A DNA stretch of 18,500 bases from positions 1 to 18,500 of the forward strand of contig DFBO01000208.1 in assembly GCA_002366675.1 (NCBI GenBank). Reading direction: 5' to 3'. Shown one piece after another: positions 1 to 7,179 of the stretch (position 1 is the first letter of the stretch; every line of letters starts with the position of its first letter). Source of the stretch: Flavobacteriaceae bacterium UBA3078 (GTDB lineage Bacteria > Bacteroidota > Bacteroidia > Flavobacteriales > Flavobacteriaceae). A model generated the notes under the pieces. The model had not been told where the DNA came from. It did no database searches and saw only the letters and a program-made list of their open reading frames with translations. A program made the translations under genes and the position numbers.

Positions 1-12
1 GAGGAATCTTAA
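1..12 (+). CDS. Possible last codons of an upstream gene (partial)
   Basis: The first twelve bases read Glu-Glu-Ser-stop in frame 1 and are followed a few bases later by a terminator hairpin. This spacing is what one would expect from the 3' end of a plus-strand gene that begins outside the window. Three codons are too few to identify a protein, and the reading frame cannot be proven. It is inferred mainly from the position of the terminator, which would then serve two convergent genes. Confidence 0.3.
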   Translation, partial: EES

Positions 13-19
13 TAAATAA

Positions 20-52
20 AAAAAACCTGAGCTATAAACTCAGGTTTTTTTA
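20..52. terminator. Bidirectional intrinsic terminator
   Basis: The stem CCTGAG (26-31) pairs with CTCAGG (39-44) around a 7-base loop. An A-run lies on the left (20-25) and a T-run on the right (45-51). The symmetric A/T flanks make it usable from both strands: for the minus-strand lipoprotein gene ending at 70, and for whatever plus-strand gene ends near position 12. Confidence 0.85.
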
Positions 53-69
53 TGGCTTTATTTAAAACA

Positions 70-471
70 TTATTTATTTAAAGGAGCTCCAACTGCAATC
101 GCGCAATCGTGACCTGCTTGTCCATGAGGAGGATTCATTCCAGGTGCAGTCTGAGTTTGAACAGGAGATGAGTTCCCTGGATTTACTACAGGAGATGAAC
201 TTTTACTACCATCTAAAGGCGCACCAACTGCAATAGCACAATCGTGTCCTGCTTGTCCATGTGGAGGGTTTAAACCAGAGGCTGTTTTTACAGGAGTTGA
301 AGTAATAGAAACATTGTCAGAATTACTTTCTGGAACATTATTTACTTGTTTTGCTGGTTCTTCTTGTGTTATAGTTTGATCTGTAGTGCTATCTGCTTTT
401 TTTGAATCAGATTGATCGCATCCAGAAAATAAAATCATTCCAAAAAATAAAATTCCTATATATGTCTTCAT
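70..471 (-). CDS. Small lipoprotein with two NPPHG...CAIAVGAPL motifs
   Basis: The product is 133 aa. Residues 1-17 form a lipoprotein signal peptide with lipobox FSGC, so Cys18 should be lipidated and the protein anchored in the envelope. Residues 19-65 are a polar, low-complexity linker rich in Ser, Asp, Thr and Gln. Two near-identical motifs follow at residues 68-86 and 113-131, each reading NPPHGQAGHDCAIAVGAPL, joined by a Ser/Pro/Asn-rich spacer; the second ends three residues before the C-terminus. Each copy holds two His and one Cys in fixed spacing, which could bind a metal or haem, but this is inference. I recall similar NPPHG-x-x-GH-x-C tails on other Bacteroidota proteins and know of no assigned function. 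The gene stands alone on the minus strand and shares a terminator at its 3' end. The start is secure because the signal peptide begins there. Function unknown. Confidence 0.85.
   Translation of the reverse strand: MKTYIGILFFGMILFSGCDQSDSKKADSTTDQTITQEEPAKQVNNVPESNSDNVSITSTPVKTASGLNPPHGQAGHDCAIAVGAPLDGSKSSSPVVNPGNSSPVQTQTAPGMNPPHGQAGHDCAIAVGAPLNK
79..141 (-). repeat. Motif copy 2 of the lipoprotein (63 bp)
   Basis: This encodes residues 111-131. Aligned with the copy at 214-276 it differs at 10 of 63 bases in nine codons. Eight of these changes are synonymous and the ninth is Leu to Met, which indicates an old duplication with the peptide held constant. Confidence 0.9.
214..276 (-). repeat. 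Motif copy 1 of the lipoprotein (63 bp)
   Basis: This encodes residues 66-86, the first of the two direct in-frame repeats. The spacer between the copies (142-213, 24 codons) is rich in Ser, Pro, Asn and Gly and shows no sign of being part of the repeat unit. Confidence 0.9.
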
Positions 472-828
472 AGATTTAAGGTTTATGTGCCATTCAATAA
501 TGGCTGGTTGTTTAATAAAGGCTAATATATAACTTTTTCTTTATTCTAACGATTGACCTAACACTTAGCTAAATACGTTATTATTATTTAAGCTAGTCTT
601 AAACAGATTTTGAAAATTATGCATCGTCTCTAAATAATGGAGTATATAATTTAAAACTGACTGATGAAAAAAATAATGTTATCAATAAAAATTAATTGAA
701 AATTAAAATGTCAAGATTCAATAAGCCAAACTATTATCTGGATTTTTTATAATTATTGTTATTCCAGAAATCTTTTTAAATATTTATAAAGATGTAATAG
801 ATTTAAAGTATTTCACTATTTTTAATGT
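472..828. other. Non-coding stretch between divergent genes
   Basis: This is 357 bases of very AT-rich sequence between the minus-strand lipoprotein gene and the plus-strand DUF2851 gene, so it should hold both promoters. I found no clean TAnnTTTG element on either strand. The only compact structure is a perfect 6-bp hairpin, GCCATT/AATGGC (489-494 and 499-504, loop of 4), 17 bases upstream of the lipoprotein start and probably in its 5' leader. No tRNA, convincing short ORF or repeat was seen. Confidence 0.6.
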
Positions 829-2100
829 ATGCAAGAAGATTTTCTACATTTTATCTGGCAACATAAAAAAGTAAATGGAGTTCATTTAAAAACGACGCAA
901 CACGAAGATTTAGAAATAATTTCTGTAGGTCAACTTAACACCAATTCTGGACCAGATTTTTTCAATGCACAAGCAAAGATTGCAGATCAGCTTTGGGCTG
1001 GAAATGTAGAAATACATGTTAAATCTAGCGATTGGTTTGTGCATAATCATGAAACAGATAAAGCTTACGATAATGTAATACTACACGTTGTTTGGGAACA
1101 TGATACCGAAATTTTCAGAAAAAACAATTCCATTATTCCTACTTTAGAACTTAAACAGTACATTAATGAAGAACTTTTACAGAATTATAACAAATTATTT
1201 TCAGCTAAAAATAAATGGATTAATTGTGAAACAGATTTTAGTGACGTACAAGATTTTATTTTAAGCAATTGGTTAGAACGTATCTATATTGAACGACTAG
1301 AAAGAAAATCTAAAACTATTGAAACCTTATTGGAGGCTTCAAAAAGCAATTGGGAATCAGTATTGTTTAAGATGCTTACTAAAAATTTTGGATTGAAAGT
1401 AAATGGCGATTCTTTTTTTAGTGTAGCTAATTCTATAGATTTTTCTATTATTAGAAAGCAACAAACTAAACCAATAGCTTTAGAAGCTTTATTGTTTGGT
1501 CAAAGTGGATTATTGGATCAAGGTATTGAAGAAGGTTATTTCTTAGAACTAAAGAAAGAGTATTTGTTTTTAAAACAAAAGTTTCAATTAAGTAATTCGC
1601 AAGTTTTACCAATTCAATTTTTCAGGTTGAGGCCACAAAATTTCCCAACTATTAGGTTGTCTCAATTAGCTTCTTTATATAATGAAGAACAACATTTGTT
1701 TTCGAAAATAATTGATACAAATACACTAGAAGGATTTTATAAATTGTTAGCAGCAACAGCTTCAGAGTTTTGGAAAACTCATTATACGTTTCAAAAAACA
1801 TCTAAATTAAGTCAGAAAAGAATCACTAAATCTTTTATAGACTTGTTGCTTATAAACACCATTATTCCAATAAAGTTTAGTTATGCAAAGAGTCAAAACG
1901 AAGACATTAATGAGACCATTATTAAATTACTACAACAAATTCCTTCAGAAAAAAACAGTATTGTATCTGCTTTCAATAATTTAAAGAATGTTTCAAAATC
2001 GGCTTTACAATCTCAAGCATTACTTCAACTTAAATCTGAATATTGCGATAAAAGTAAATGTTTGCATTGTGCAGTTGGTAATGCTTTAATCATCAAATAA
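829..2100 (+). CDS. DUF2851 family protein
   Basis: The product is 423 aa, cytoplasmic by the absence of a signal peptide or membrane segment. The N-terminal third carries the pattern I associate with DUF2851: MQEDFLHFIWQ at the start, then GQLNTNSGPDFFNA (about residues 34-47), and GNVEIHVKSSDW with HVVWEHD (about 58-91). This conserved acidic/His-rich block looks like an enzymatic core, but no activity is established to my knowledge. The C-terminus holds three Cys in a C-x4-C-x2-C arrangement (C406, C411, C414), a possible metal site. The ATG at 829 is the first in frame and gives the usual N-terminus. It is followed after 16 bases by a PspC-like gene and then a potassium channel, probably one transcription unit. 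Family assignment is from memory of the family; function is unknown. Confidence 0.85.
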   Translation: MQEDFLHFIWQHKKVNGVHLKTTQHEDLEIISVGQLNTNSGPDFFNAQAKIADQLWAGNVEIHVKSSDWFVHNHETDKAYDNVILHVVWEHDTEIFRKNNSIIPTLELKQYINEELLQNYNKLFSAKNKWINCETDFSDVQDFILSNWLERIYIERLERKSKTIETLLEASKSNWESVLFKMLTKNFGLKVNGDSFFSVANSIDFSIIRKQQTKPIALEALLFGQSGLLDQGIEEGYFLELKKEYLFLKQKFQLSNSQVLPIQFFRLRPQNFPTIRLSQLASLYNEEQHLFSKIIDTNTLEGFYKLLAATASEFWKTHYTFQKTSKLSQKRITKSFIDLLLINTIIPIKFSYAKSQNEDINETIIKLLQQIPSEKNSIVSAFNNLKNVSKSALQSQALLQLKSEYCDKSKCLHCAVGNALIIK

Positions 2101-2116
2101 ATTATTAAATTGCAGC

Positions 2117-2344
2117 ATGAACATTTTTTATAAAATCTTACTTTATTTTCAAAAGCATGGATATTATGTTTGTCAGCGAATAGCTGATAGACTTGGGATT
2201 AGAGCGAAGGTTGTGAGGACTTCTTTTTTATATTTAACCTTTGTTACCTTAGGTTTCGGATTTGCTCTTTACCTTTTTATTGCTTTTTGGATGCATATTA
2301 AAGATTTACTTTACACGAAACGTTCATCTGTATTCGATTTATAA
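2117..2344 (+). CDS. PspC-domain small membrane protein
   Basis: The product is 75 aa. It consists of little more than a single PspC-like domain: an amphipathic stretch with the pattern C-x-x-IADRLGI (about residues 19-28), a V-V-R motif, and a hydrophobic hairpin at about residues 35-61. In enterobacteria PspC is an inner-membrane sensor of the phage-shock response; in Bacteroidota such stand-alone domains are common and mostly uncharacterised, so a stress-sensing role is only inferred. No Shine-Dalgarno is present, as usual here. It lies 16 bases after the DUF2851 gene and 9 bases before the channel gene, so the three are very likely co-transcribed. Confidence 0.8.
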   Translation: MNIFYKILLYFQKHGYYVCQRIADRLGIRAKVVRTSFLYLTFVTLGFGFALYLFIAFWMHIKDLLYTKRSSVFDL

Positions 2345-2353
2345 ACCAAAAAA

Positions 2354-3379
2354 ATGCATAACCCTTTAATAAAACTTTTAAAATCTAAAATATACACAGC
2401 CATATTATTGCTGGCTATATTGTTAAGCGCAGGTGTAATTGGGTTTAAAGTATTATCGCAACTAACATGGATTGACGCTTTTTACATGACAGTTATAACC
2501 ATTACAACTGTTGGTTTTGGAGAAGTACAGCCTTTAGACCAGACATCTAAAATATTTACTATTTTCTTAATTCTTACAAGTGTTGTAATAGTTGGTTATG
2601 CTATAAGTGTTATAACAGAATATATATTAAGCAAAAATAATTTTGAAGGACTTAAACAAAGAAAGATGCAAAAAAAGATAGATAGTCTTAAAAATCACAT
2701 TATTATTTGTGGTTATGGTAGAAATGGCAAGCAAGCTGCTACTAAATTAATAGCTTATAATAAACCATTTGTAATTGTTGAAAGAGACAAAGATATTGCA
2801 GAGAAATTTCAAAGCGAATTGGTGCCATTTGTTGTAGGAAATGCTAATGAAGATGAAACCCTTTTACAAGCTGGAATAGATAGAGCAAGCACCTTAATTT
2901 CTGCCTTGCCTAACGATGCAGATAATTTGTTTGTAGTACTATCTTCTAGACAGATTAATAAAAATATGAATATTATTAGTCGAGCTTCTCAAGAAACATC
3001 TTATAAAAAACTAAAACTAGCTGGCGCAAATAATGTGATACTTCCCGATAAAATAGGAGGAGACCATATGGCATCTTTAGTAGTAGTTCCTGGATTATTA
3101 GAGTTTATTGATAATCTATCAATAGTAGGAAAATCGAATGTTAATATTGAAGAAATATCTGTAGAACAACTTTACGATACGTCTAAAATTCAAACCATTA
3201 GAGATTTAGACCTTCGTAGAAAAACAGGTTGTAGTATTATTGGTTTTAAGGATCCAAAGGGTGAGTATTTAATAAACCCTGAAGCCGATTTAGAGCTTGT
3301 GCCAAATTCAAGAATTATTGTTTTAGGTAGGCCAGAACAAATTCAAGCCTTAAATTCTCAATATAATATTAAACATTAA
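2354..3379 (+). CDS. Potassium channel with RCK (TrkA-N/TrkA-C) domain
   Basis: The product is 341 aa, the standard size for a two-helix prokaryotic K+ channel with a cytoplasmic RCK gate. TM1 covers about residues 12-34. The pore helix and selectivity filter TTVGFGE are at 51-57; the GFG form replaces the commoner GYG and is known in other K+ channels. TM2 is at about 67-92. A Rossmann-type RCK-N domain starts with the nucleotide-binding loop GYGRNG (120-125), has an acidic residue after the second strand (IVERD), and runs to about 235. A TrkA-C domain occupies about 255-338. It should form a tetrameric inner-membrane channel gated by a nucleotide or divalent ligand through the RCK ring. It is the last gene of the DUF2851-PspC-channel cluster. 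No convincing terminator follows. Confidence 0.92.
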   Translation: MHNPLIKLLKSKIYTAILLLAILLSAGVIGFKVLSQLTWIDAFYMTVITITTVGFGEVQPLDQTSKIFTIFLILTSVVIVGYAISVITEYILSKNNFEGLKQRKMQKKIDSLKNHIIICGYGRNGKQAATKLIAYNKPFVIVERDKDIAEKFQSELVPFVVGNANEDETLLQAGIDRASTLISALPNDADNLFVVLSSRQINKNMNIISRASQETSYKKLKLAGANNVILPDKIGGDHMASLVVVPGLLEFIDNLSIVGKSNVNIEEISVEQLYDTSKIQTIRDLDLRRKTGCSIIGFKDPKGEYLINPEADLELVPNSRIIVLGRPEQIQALNSQYNIKH

Positions 3380-3470
3380 CTAGCTTTTTTTAACGATAGA
3401 TGTTTTAAAAAATCATTTTTTTTTAGCATCTTGTCCTGACTTTTAAATAAAACTAACTAAAATATTACTT

Positions 3471-5063
3471 ATGAAGAAATATCTTCTTTCAATTTTTACA
3501 CTCGTATTACCAATTTTAACTTTTGCGCAAGATGCTCAAGAAATAGGTATTGACCAACAAATTGATCAAGCCTTTGGGAATGCAACAGGTTGGTTTGTTA
3601 ACTTTATATTTTATCAAATAGATTTTGGTGGAGGAATTAAAGTATTTTGGGTATTGTTCCCTTTAATTATTGGTGCATTGTATTTTACATTTTATTTTAA
3701 GTTTATAAACTTTAGTGGTTTTTTTACTTCAGTAAATATTGTTAGAGGTAAGTATGATGAGATAGATCATCATGAATCTTTAGTAGGAGCTGGAGACTCA
3801 ACTCCTGGAGGTGATAATATTGAAACTATTGCCATTGAAGATCATGAAGGAGAGGTAAGTCACTTTCAAGCATTAACTGCAGCATTATCTGCAACAGTTG
3901 GTTTGGGTAATATTGCAGGAGTTGCTATTGCTGTTTCTATTGGTGGAGCAGGAGCTACGTTTTGGATGATTGTTGCTGGATTATTAGGAATGGCATCTAA
4001 ATTTGTAGAATGTACACTAGGTGTAAAATATAGAGATATAGATAAAGATGGAACCGTGTTTGGTGGTCCAATGTACTATTTAACAAAAGGTTTAAAAGAG
4101 AAAGGTCTTGGTAATTTAGGAAAAATCTTAGCAGCTGTTTTTGCAGTATTTGTAATTGGAGGTTCATTTGGAGGTGGTAACATGTTTCAAGTAAATCAAG
4201 CAGCTCAATTATTTGAACATATGACTGGTGGAGAAGAATCATTTATTAATGGATACCGTTGGGTGTTCGGATTAGTAATGGCTGTACTAGTAGGTATTGT
4301 AATTATTGGAGGGATCAAAAAAATTGCTAAAGTTACTGATAAGATTGTACCATTTATGGTTGTCATTTATGTAGCTGCTTCTTTATTTGTAATAATTACT
4401 AACTATAATATGATTGGAGATGCCTTTATGCAAATATTTAATGGAGCTTTTAGTCCAGAAGGTGTTGCAGGTGGAGCTATTGGTGTGTTAGTACAAGGAT
4501 TTAGGCGTGCTGCTTTTTCAAATGAAGCAGGTATTGGTTCTGCTTCTATTGCACATTCAGCAGTAAAAACAAAATATGCAGCAAGTGAAGGTATGGTTGC
4601 GTTATTAGAACCATTTATTGATACTGTTGTTGTTTGTACAATGACTGCTTTAGTATTAGTAATTACTGGAAATGTAACTGCTGCAAATGCAGGATTAAAT
4701 GATGCTGATGCTATTTTACTAACATCTGGAGCATTTGAATCTGCTATTTCATGGTTTCCTTATGTGTTAACTGTTGCAGTTGTATTATTTGCATTCAGTA
4801 CAATGATTTCTTGGTCTTATTATGGTTATCAAGGTTGGGCATTTTTATTCGGTAGAACTAAAAAAATGGAATATGTATATAAAACCTTATTCTGTTTATT
4901 TGTTATCGTTGGAGCATCAATTAGTTTAGGTTCTGTAATAGGATTCTCTGATGCTATGATTTTTGCCATGATGGTACCAAATATGATTGGTCTTGTATTA
5001 CTTGCACCTAAAGTTAAAGATGAACTTAATAGATTTATGAAAGCTATTAAAGGTGTTAAATAG
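3471..5063 (+). CDS. AGCS-family alanine/glycine:sodium symporter
   Basis: The product is 530 aa. The N-terminus (1-19) looks like a cleavable signal peptide (hydrophobic core then TFAQ). About ten to eleven hydrophobic segments follow. Family hallmarks are GLGNIAG (144-150), GGPMYYLTKGL, SNEAGIGSA and a late aromatic segment (SWSYYGYQGW). AGCS transporters move alanine or glycine inward with Na+ (sometimes H+). A polar, acidic and His-containing stretch at about residues 95-130, before the GLGNIAG helix, is longer than in E. coli-type members and looks typical of Bacteroidota homologues. The gene is preceded by 91 AT-rich bases in which I see no consensus promoter. It is followed by two hairpins that overlap the start of the next gene. 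Substrate preference cannot be read from the sequence. Confidence 0.93.
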   Translation: MKKYLLSIFTLVLPILTFAQDAQEIGIDQQIDQAFGNATGWFVNFIFYQIDFGGGIKVFWVLFPLIIGALYFTFYFKFINFSGFFTSVNIVRGKYDEIDHHESLVGAGDSTPGGDNIETIAIEDHEGEVSHFQALTAALSATVGLGNIAGVAIAVSIGGAGATFWMIVAGLLGMASKFVECTLGVKYRDIDKDGTVFGGPMYYLTKGLKEKGLGNLGKILAAVFAVFVIGGSFGGGNMFQVNQAAQLFEHMTGGEESFINGYRWVFGLVMAVLVGIVIIGGIKKIAKVTDKIVPFMVVIYVAASLFVIITNYNMIGDAFMQIFNGAFSPEGVAGGAIGVLVQGFRRAAFSNEAGIGSASIAHSAVKTKYAASEGMVALLEPFIDTVVVCTMTALVLVITGNVTAANAGLNDADAILLTSGAFESAISWFPYVLTVAVVLFAFSTMISWSYYGYQGWAFLFGRTKKMEYVYKTLFCLFVIVGASISLGSVIGFSDAMIFAMMVPNMIGLVLLAPKVKDELNRFMKAIKGVK

Positions 5064-5078
5064 TTGAAAATTTTGTAA

Positions 5079-5108
5079 ATTCATCTTTAAAATTAACTAA
5101 AGATGAAT
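5079..5108 (+). promoter_or_regulatory. Inverted repeat over the start codon of the HhH gene
   Basis: ATTCATCTTTA (5079-5089) and TAAAGATGAAT (5098-5108) are perfect 11-bp inverted arms around an 8-base loop. The right arm contains the ATG at 5103. Folded as RNA it would bury the start codon. Only two of the eleven pairs are G-C, so stability is modest. Confidence 0.5.
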
Positions 5109-5978
5109 ACATTTAAATCCCATTTCACGTTTTCAAAAAAACAACGGAATGGGATTTTTTTGTTAATCCTCATCATTATCCTTTTACAATGTGTTTATTT
5201 TTTTGTTGATTTCTCTCTTGAAGAACCTAAGGTAAATCAAAACGAATTAGAGATTTTTCAAAATGAAATAGATTCTCTTCGCTTAGTTGAAATAGAAAAC
5301 CGAAAACCAAAAATTTACCCGTTTAATCCAAATTTTATAACAGATTATAAAGGTTACTCTCTTGGAATGACAAATAAAGAAATAGATAGGCTATTACAAT
5401 TTAGAGCCAAAGACAAATGGGTTAATTCTGTTAAAGAGTTTCAAAATGTGACAAAAATTTCAGATTCATTGTTGGCTATTATTTCACCATATTTTAAATT
5501 CCCAGAATGGGTAACAAATCCTAAACCCAGAACCAATTATTCATATCAATATAATAATGAGCCTAAAACCTTCGCACAAAAGCAAGATTTAAATGCAGCT
5601 TCTGCTTCACAGTTGCAAAAAATTAATGGTATAGGTGAAGCTTATTCAAAACGAATAGTTGCCTATAGAGATAAATTGGGAGGTTTTATAGCAGATGTTC
5701 AATTGCAAGAAGTATATGGTTTGTCGCCAGAAGTAATAGAAAGAATCAAAGAACAGTTTACTGTTAAAACGCCTAAGCAAGTAGAAAAAATTATTCTAAA
5801 CACGGCAACTATTGAAGAATTAGTAACCATTCAATATATAGATTATGAAGTTGCTCATCACATTATTGAGCAAAGAACATTAAGAGAAGGATATAAAACT
5901 TTGGACGAATTATTAAAAGTTAAAAGCTTTCCTGTTAACAAAATCGAGATAATTAAATTATATTTGAAACTCAATTAA
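5103..5978 (+). CDS. Helix-hairpin-helix (ComEA-like) membrane-anchored protein
   Basis: The product is 291 aa. A short basic N-terminus (KSHF...KKQRNG) precedes one membrane segment at about residues 18-37, giving an N-in anchor with the rest probably in the periplasm. Three helix-hairpin-helix-like units follow. The first (about 75-135) is degenerate, the second (about 160-220) is the best, with DLNAASASQLQKINGIGEAY, and the third (about 230-290) begins ILNTATIEEL. HhH units of this kind bind DNA backbone without sequence preference; ComEA uses them to bind incoming DNA in transformation. No other competence gene is nearby, so a DNA-uptake role is only a possibility. The start is supported by the membrane anchor following at once and by the lack of another Met before residue 84. 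Both hairpins described at 5079-5161 overlap its start. Confidence 0.85.
   Translation: MNTFKSHFTFSKKQRNGIFLLILIIILLQCVYFFVDFSLEEPKVNQNELEIFQNEIDSLRLVEIENRKPKIYPFNPNFITDYKGYSLGMTNKEIDRLLQFRAKDKWVNSVKEFQNVTKISDSLLAIISPYFKFPEWVTNPKPRTNYSYQYNNEPKTFAQKQDLNAASASQLQKINGIGEAYSKRIVAYRDKLGGFIADVQLQEVYGLSPEVIERIKEQFTVKTPKQVEKIILNTATIEELVTIQYIDYEVAHHIIEQRTLREGYKTLDELLKVKSFPVNKIEIIKLYLKLN
5115..5161 (+). terminator. Terminator-like hairpin inside the HhH gene
   Basis: AAATCCCATTTC (5115-5126) pairs with GGAATGGGATTT (5146-5157), 12 bp with one G-U pair. An inner GTTTT/AAAAC pairing (5129-5133 and 5138-5142) lies within the loop. The right arm runs into seven T residues (5155-5161). This has the form of an intrinsic terminator for the symporter gene 5' of it, yet it sits in codons 5-20 of the next gene. 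Function is inferred from shape only. Confidence 0.45.
5959..5966 (+). promoter_or_regulatory. Possible -7 element TATATTTG
   Basis: TATATTTG matches the Bacteroidota TAnnTTTG element and lies 24 bases before the acyl-CoA dehydrogenase ATG. No TTG is found at the expected distance upstream. It lies within the last codons of the HhH gene. A chance match is quite possible in sequence this AT-rich. Confidence 0.25.
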
Positions 5979-5990
5979 TAAAGAAAAGGT

Positions 5991-7157
5991 ATGAATAGCA
6001 TGTACTTCACAGAAGAACATCAAATGTTTAGAGAAAGTCTAAAAGATTTTTTACAGAAAGAAGTAGTTCCTCACATTGAAAAATGGGAAAAAGATGGAAC
6101 TGTAGAACGTTTCATCTGGAAAAAATTTGGCGACATGGGGTTTTTCGGGTTAGCTTATCCTGAAGAATATGGAGGCTTAAATCTCGATTTATTTTACACA
6201 GTGATTTTTTTAGAAGAACTTCAAAAAATTAATTCTGGAGGTTTTGCAGCAAATATGTGGGCACATGCCTATTTAGCAATGACGCACGTTAATAAAGAAG
6301 GGAATCACGATATCAAACAAAAATATTTAGCACCAAGTATCGCAGGAGATAAAATAGGTTGTTTGTGTATTACTGAGCCTTTTGGTGGTAGTGATGTGGC
6401 AGGAATGCGAACAACTGCAATCAAAAAAGGTGACTCGTACGTTATTAATGGGTCTAAAACATTTATTACTAATGGTGTTTATAGCGATTATTTAGTAGTT
6501 GCTGCCAAAACAGATCCAGATGCTGGGCATAACGGAATGAGCATCTTTATTATGGATAGAGATACACCAGGAATTTCAGCTACTAAACTAGATAAGTTAG
6601 GCTGGAGAGCAAGTGATACGGCTGAAATAGCTTTCGATAATGTCACAATTCCTGCTTGTAATTTAATGGGAGAAGAAGGAAAAGGTTTTCCATACATCAT
6701 GCAGCATTTTGCTTTAGAAAGATTAATTATGGGAATCAATTCGCATGCTCGAGCAGAGTTTGCTTTAAATTATGCTAAACAATACATGAGCGAACGTACA
6801 GCGTTTGGTAAAACCATCAATAAATTTCAAGCCTTAAGACACAGGTTTGCAGAACTATATGCAGATATGGAAATCTGTCGCGAATTCAATTATTCTGTAG
6901 CATATAGACTTGATAAAGGTGAATACGTTGTAAAGCAAGCAACCATGTCTAAATTGAAATCGACTAAAATGGCTGATGAGGTAATTTACGATTGCCTACA
7001 ATTTTTAGGAGGTTATGGCTATATGGAAGAATATCCTATGGCAAGATTATTGCGTGATAGTAGGCTAGGTCCTATTGGTGGAGGAACGTCAGAGATTCTC
7101 CGTGAAATACTCGCGAAAATGATTTTAGACGATAAAAATTATAAACCTGCTACATAA
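5991..7157 (+). CDS. Acyl-CoA dehydrogenase family protein
   Basis: The product is 388 aa, the normal length. It should be an FAD flavoprotein that oxidises an acyl-CoA to the trans-2-enoyl-CoA and passes electrons to ETF. Domains are an alpha-helical N-terminal part (about 1-120), a central beta domain (about 121-230) with signature CITEPFGGSD (125-134), and a C-terminal helical domain with QFLGGYGYMEEYPMARLLRD (337-356). The site where MCAD-type enzymes carry their catalytic Glu (YEGT) reads GGGT (363-366) here. The ALERL motif provides Glu243 in the position used by isovaleryl-CoA and long-chain acyl-CoA dehydrogenases. The enzyme therefore looks active and of that type; the exact chain length or branched substrate is not readable. 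It starts 12 bases after the HhH gene. A second Met at residue 4 is an alternative start. Confidence 0.93.
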   Translation: MNSMYFTEEHQMFRESLKDFLQKEVVPHIEKWEKDGTVERFIWKKFGDMGFFGLAYPEEYGGLNLDLFYTVIFLEELQKINSGGFAANMWAHAYLAMTHVNKEGNHDIKQKYLAPSIAGDKIGCLCITEPFGGSDVAGMRTTAIKKGDSYVINGSKTFITNGVYSDYLVVAAKTDPDAGHNGMSIFIMDRDTPGISATKLDKLGWRASDTAEIAFDNVTIPACNLMGEEGKGFPYIMQHFALERLIMGINSHARAEFALNYAKQYMSERTAFGKTINKFQALRHRFAELYADMEICREFNYSVAYRLDKGEYVVKQATMSKLKSTKMADEVIYDCLQFLGGYGYMEEYPMARLLRDSRLGPIGGGTSEILREILAKMILDDKNYKPAT

Positions 7158-7179
7158 TATTTAAGTGAATATTCAAACT

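Noticed and set aside
3398..3431. AGATG/CATCT pairing after the K+ channel gene as a terminator
   Set aside because: The stem has only five pairs with a 24-base loop, and T-runs lie inside the loop instead of after the stem.
7165..7179. GTG at 7165 as start of the carboxypeptidase-regulatory-like protein
   Set aside because: It adds five residues before a signal peptide that begins normally at the ATG at 7180.
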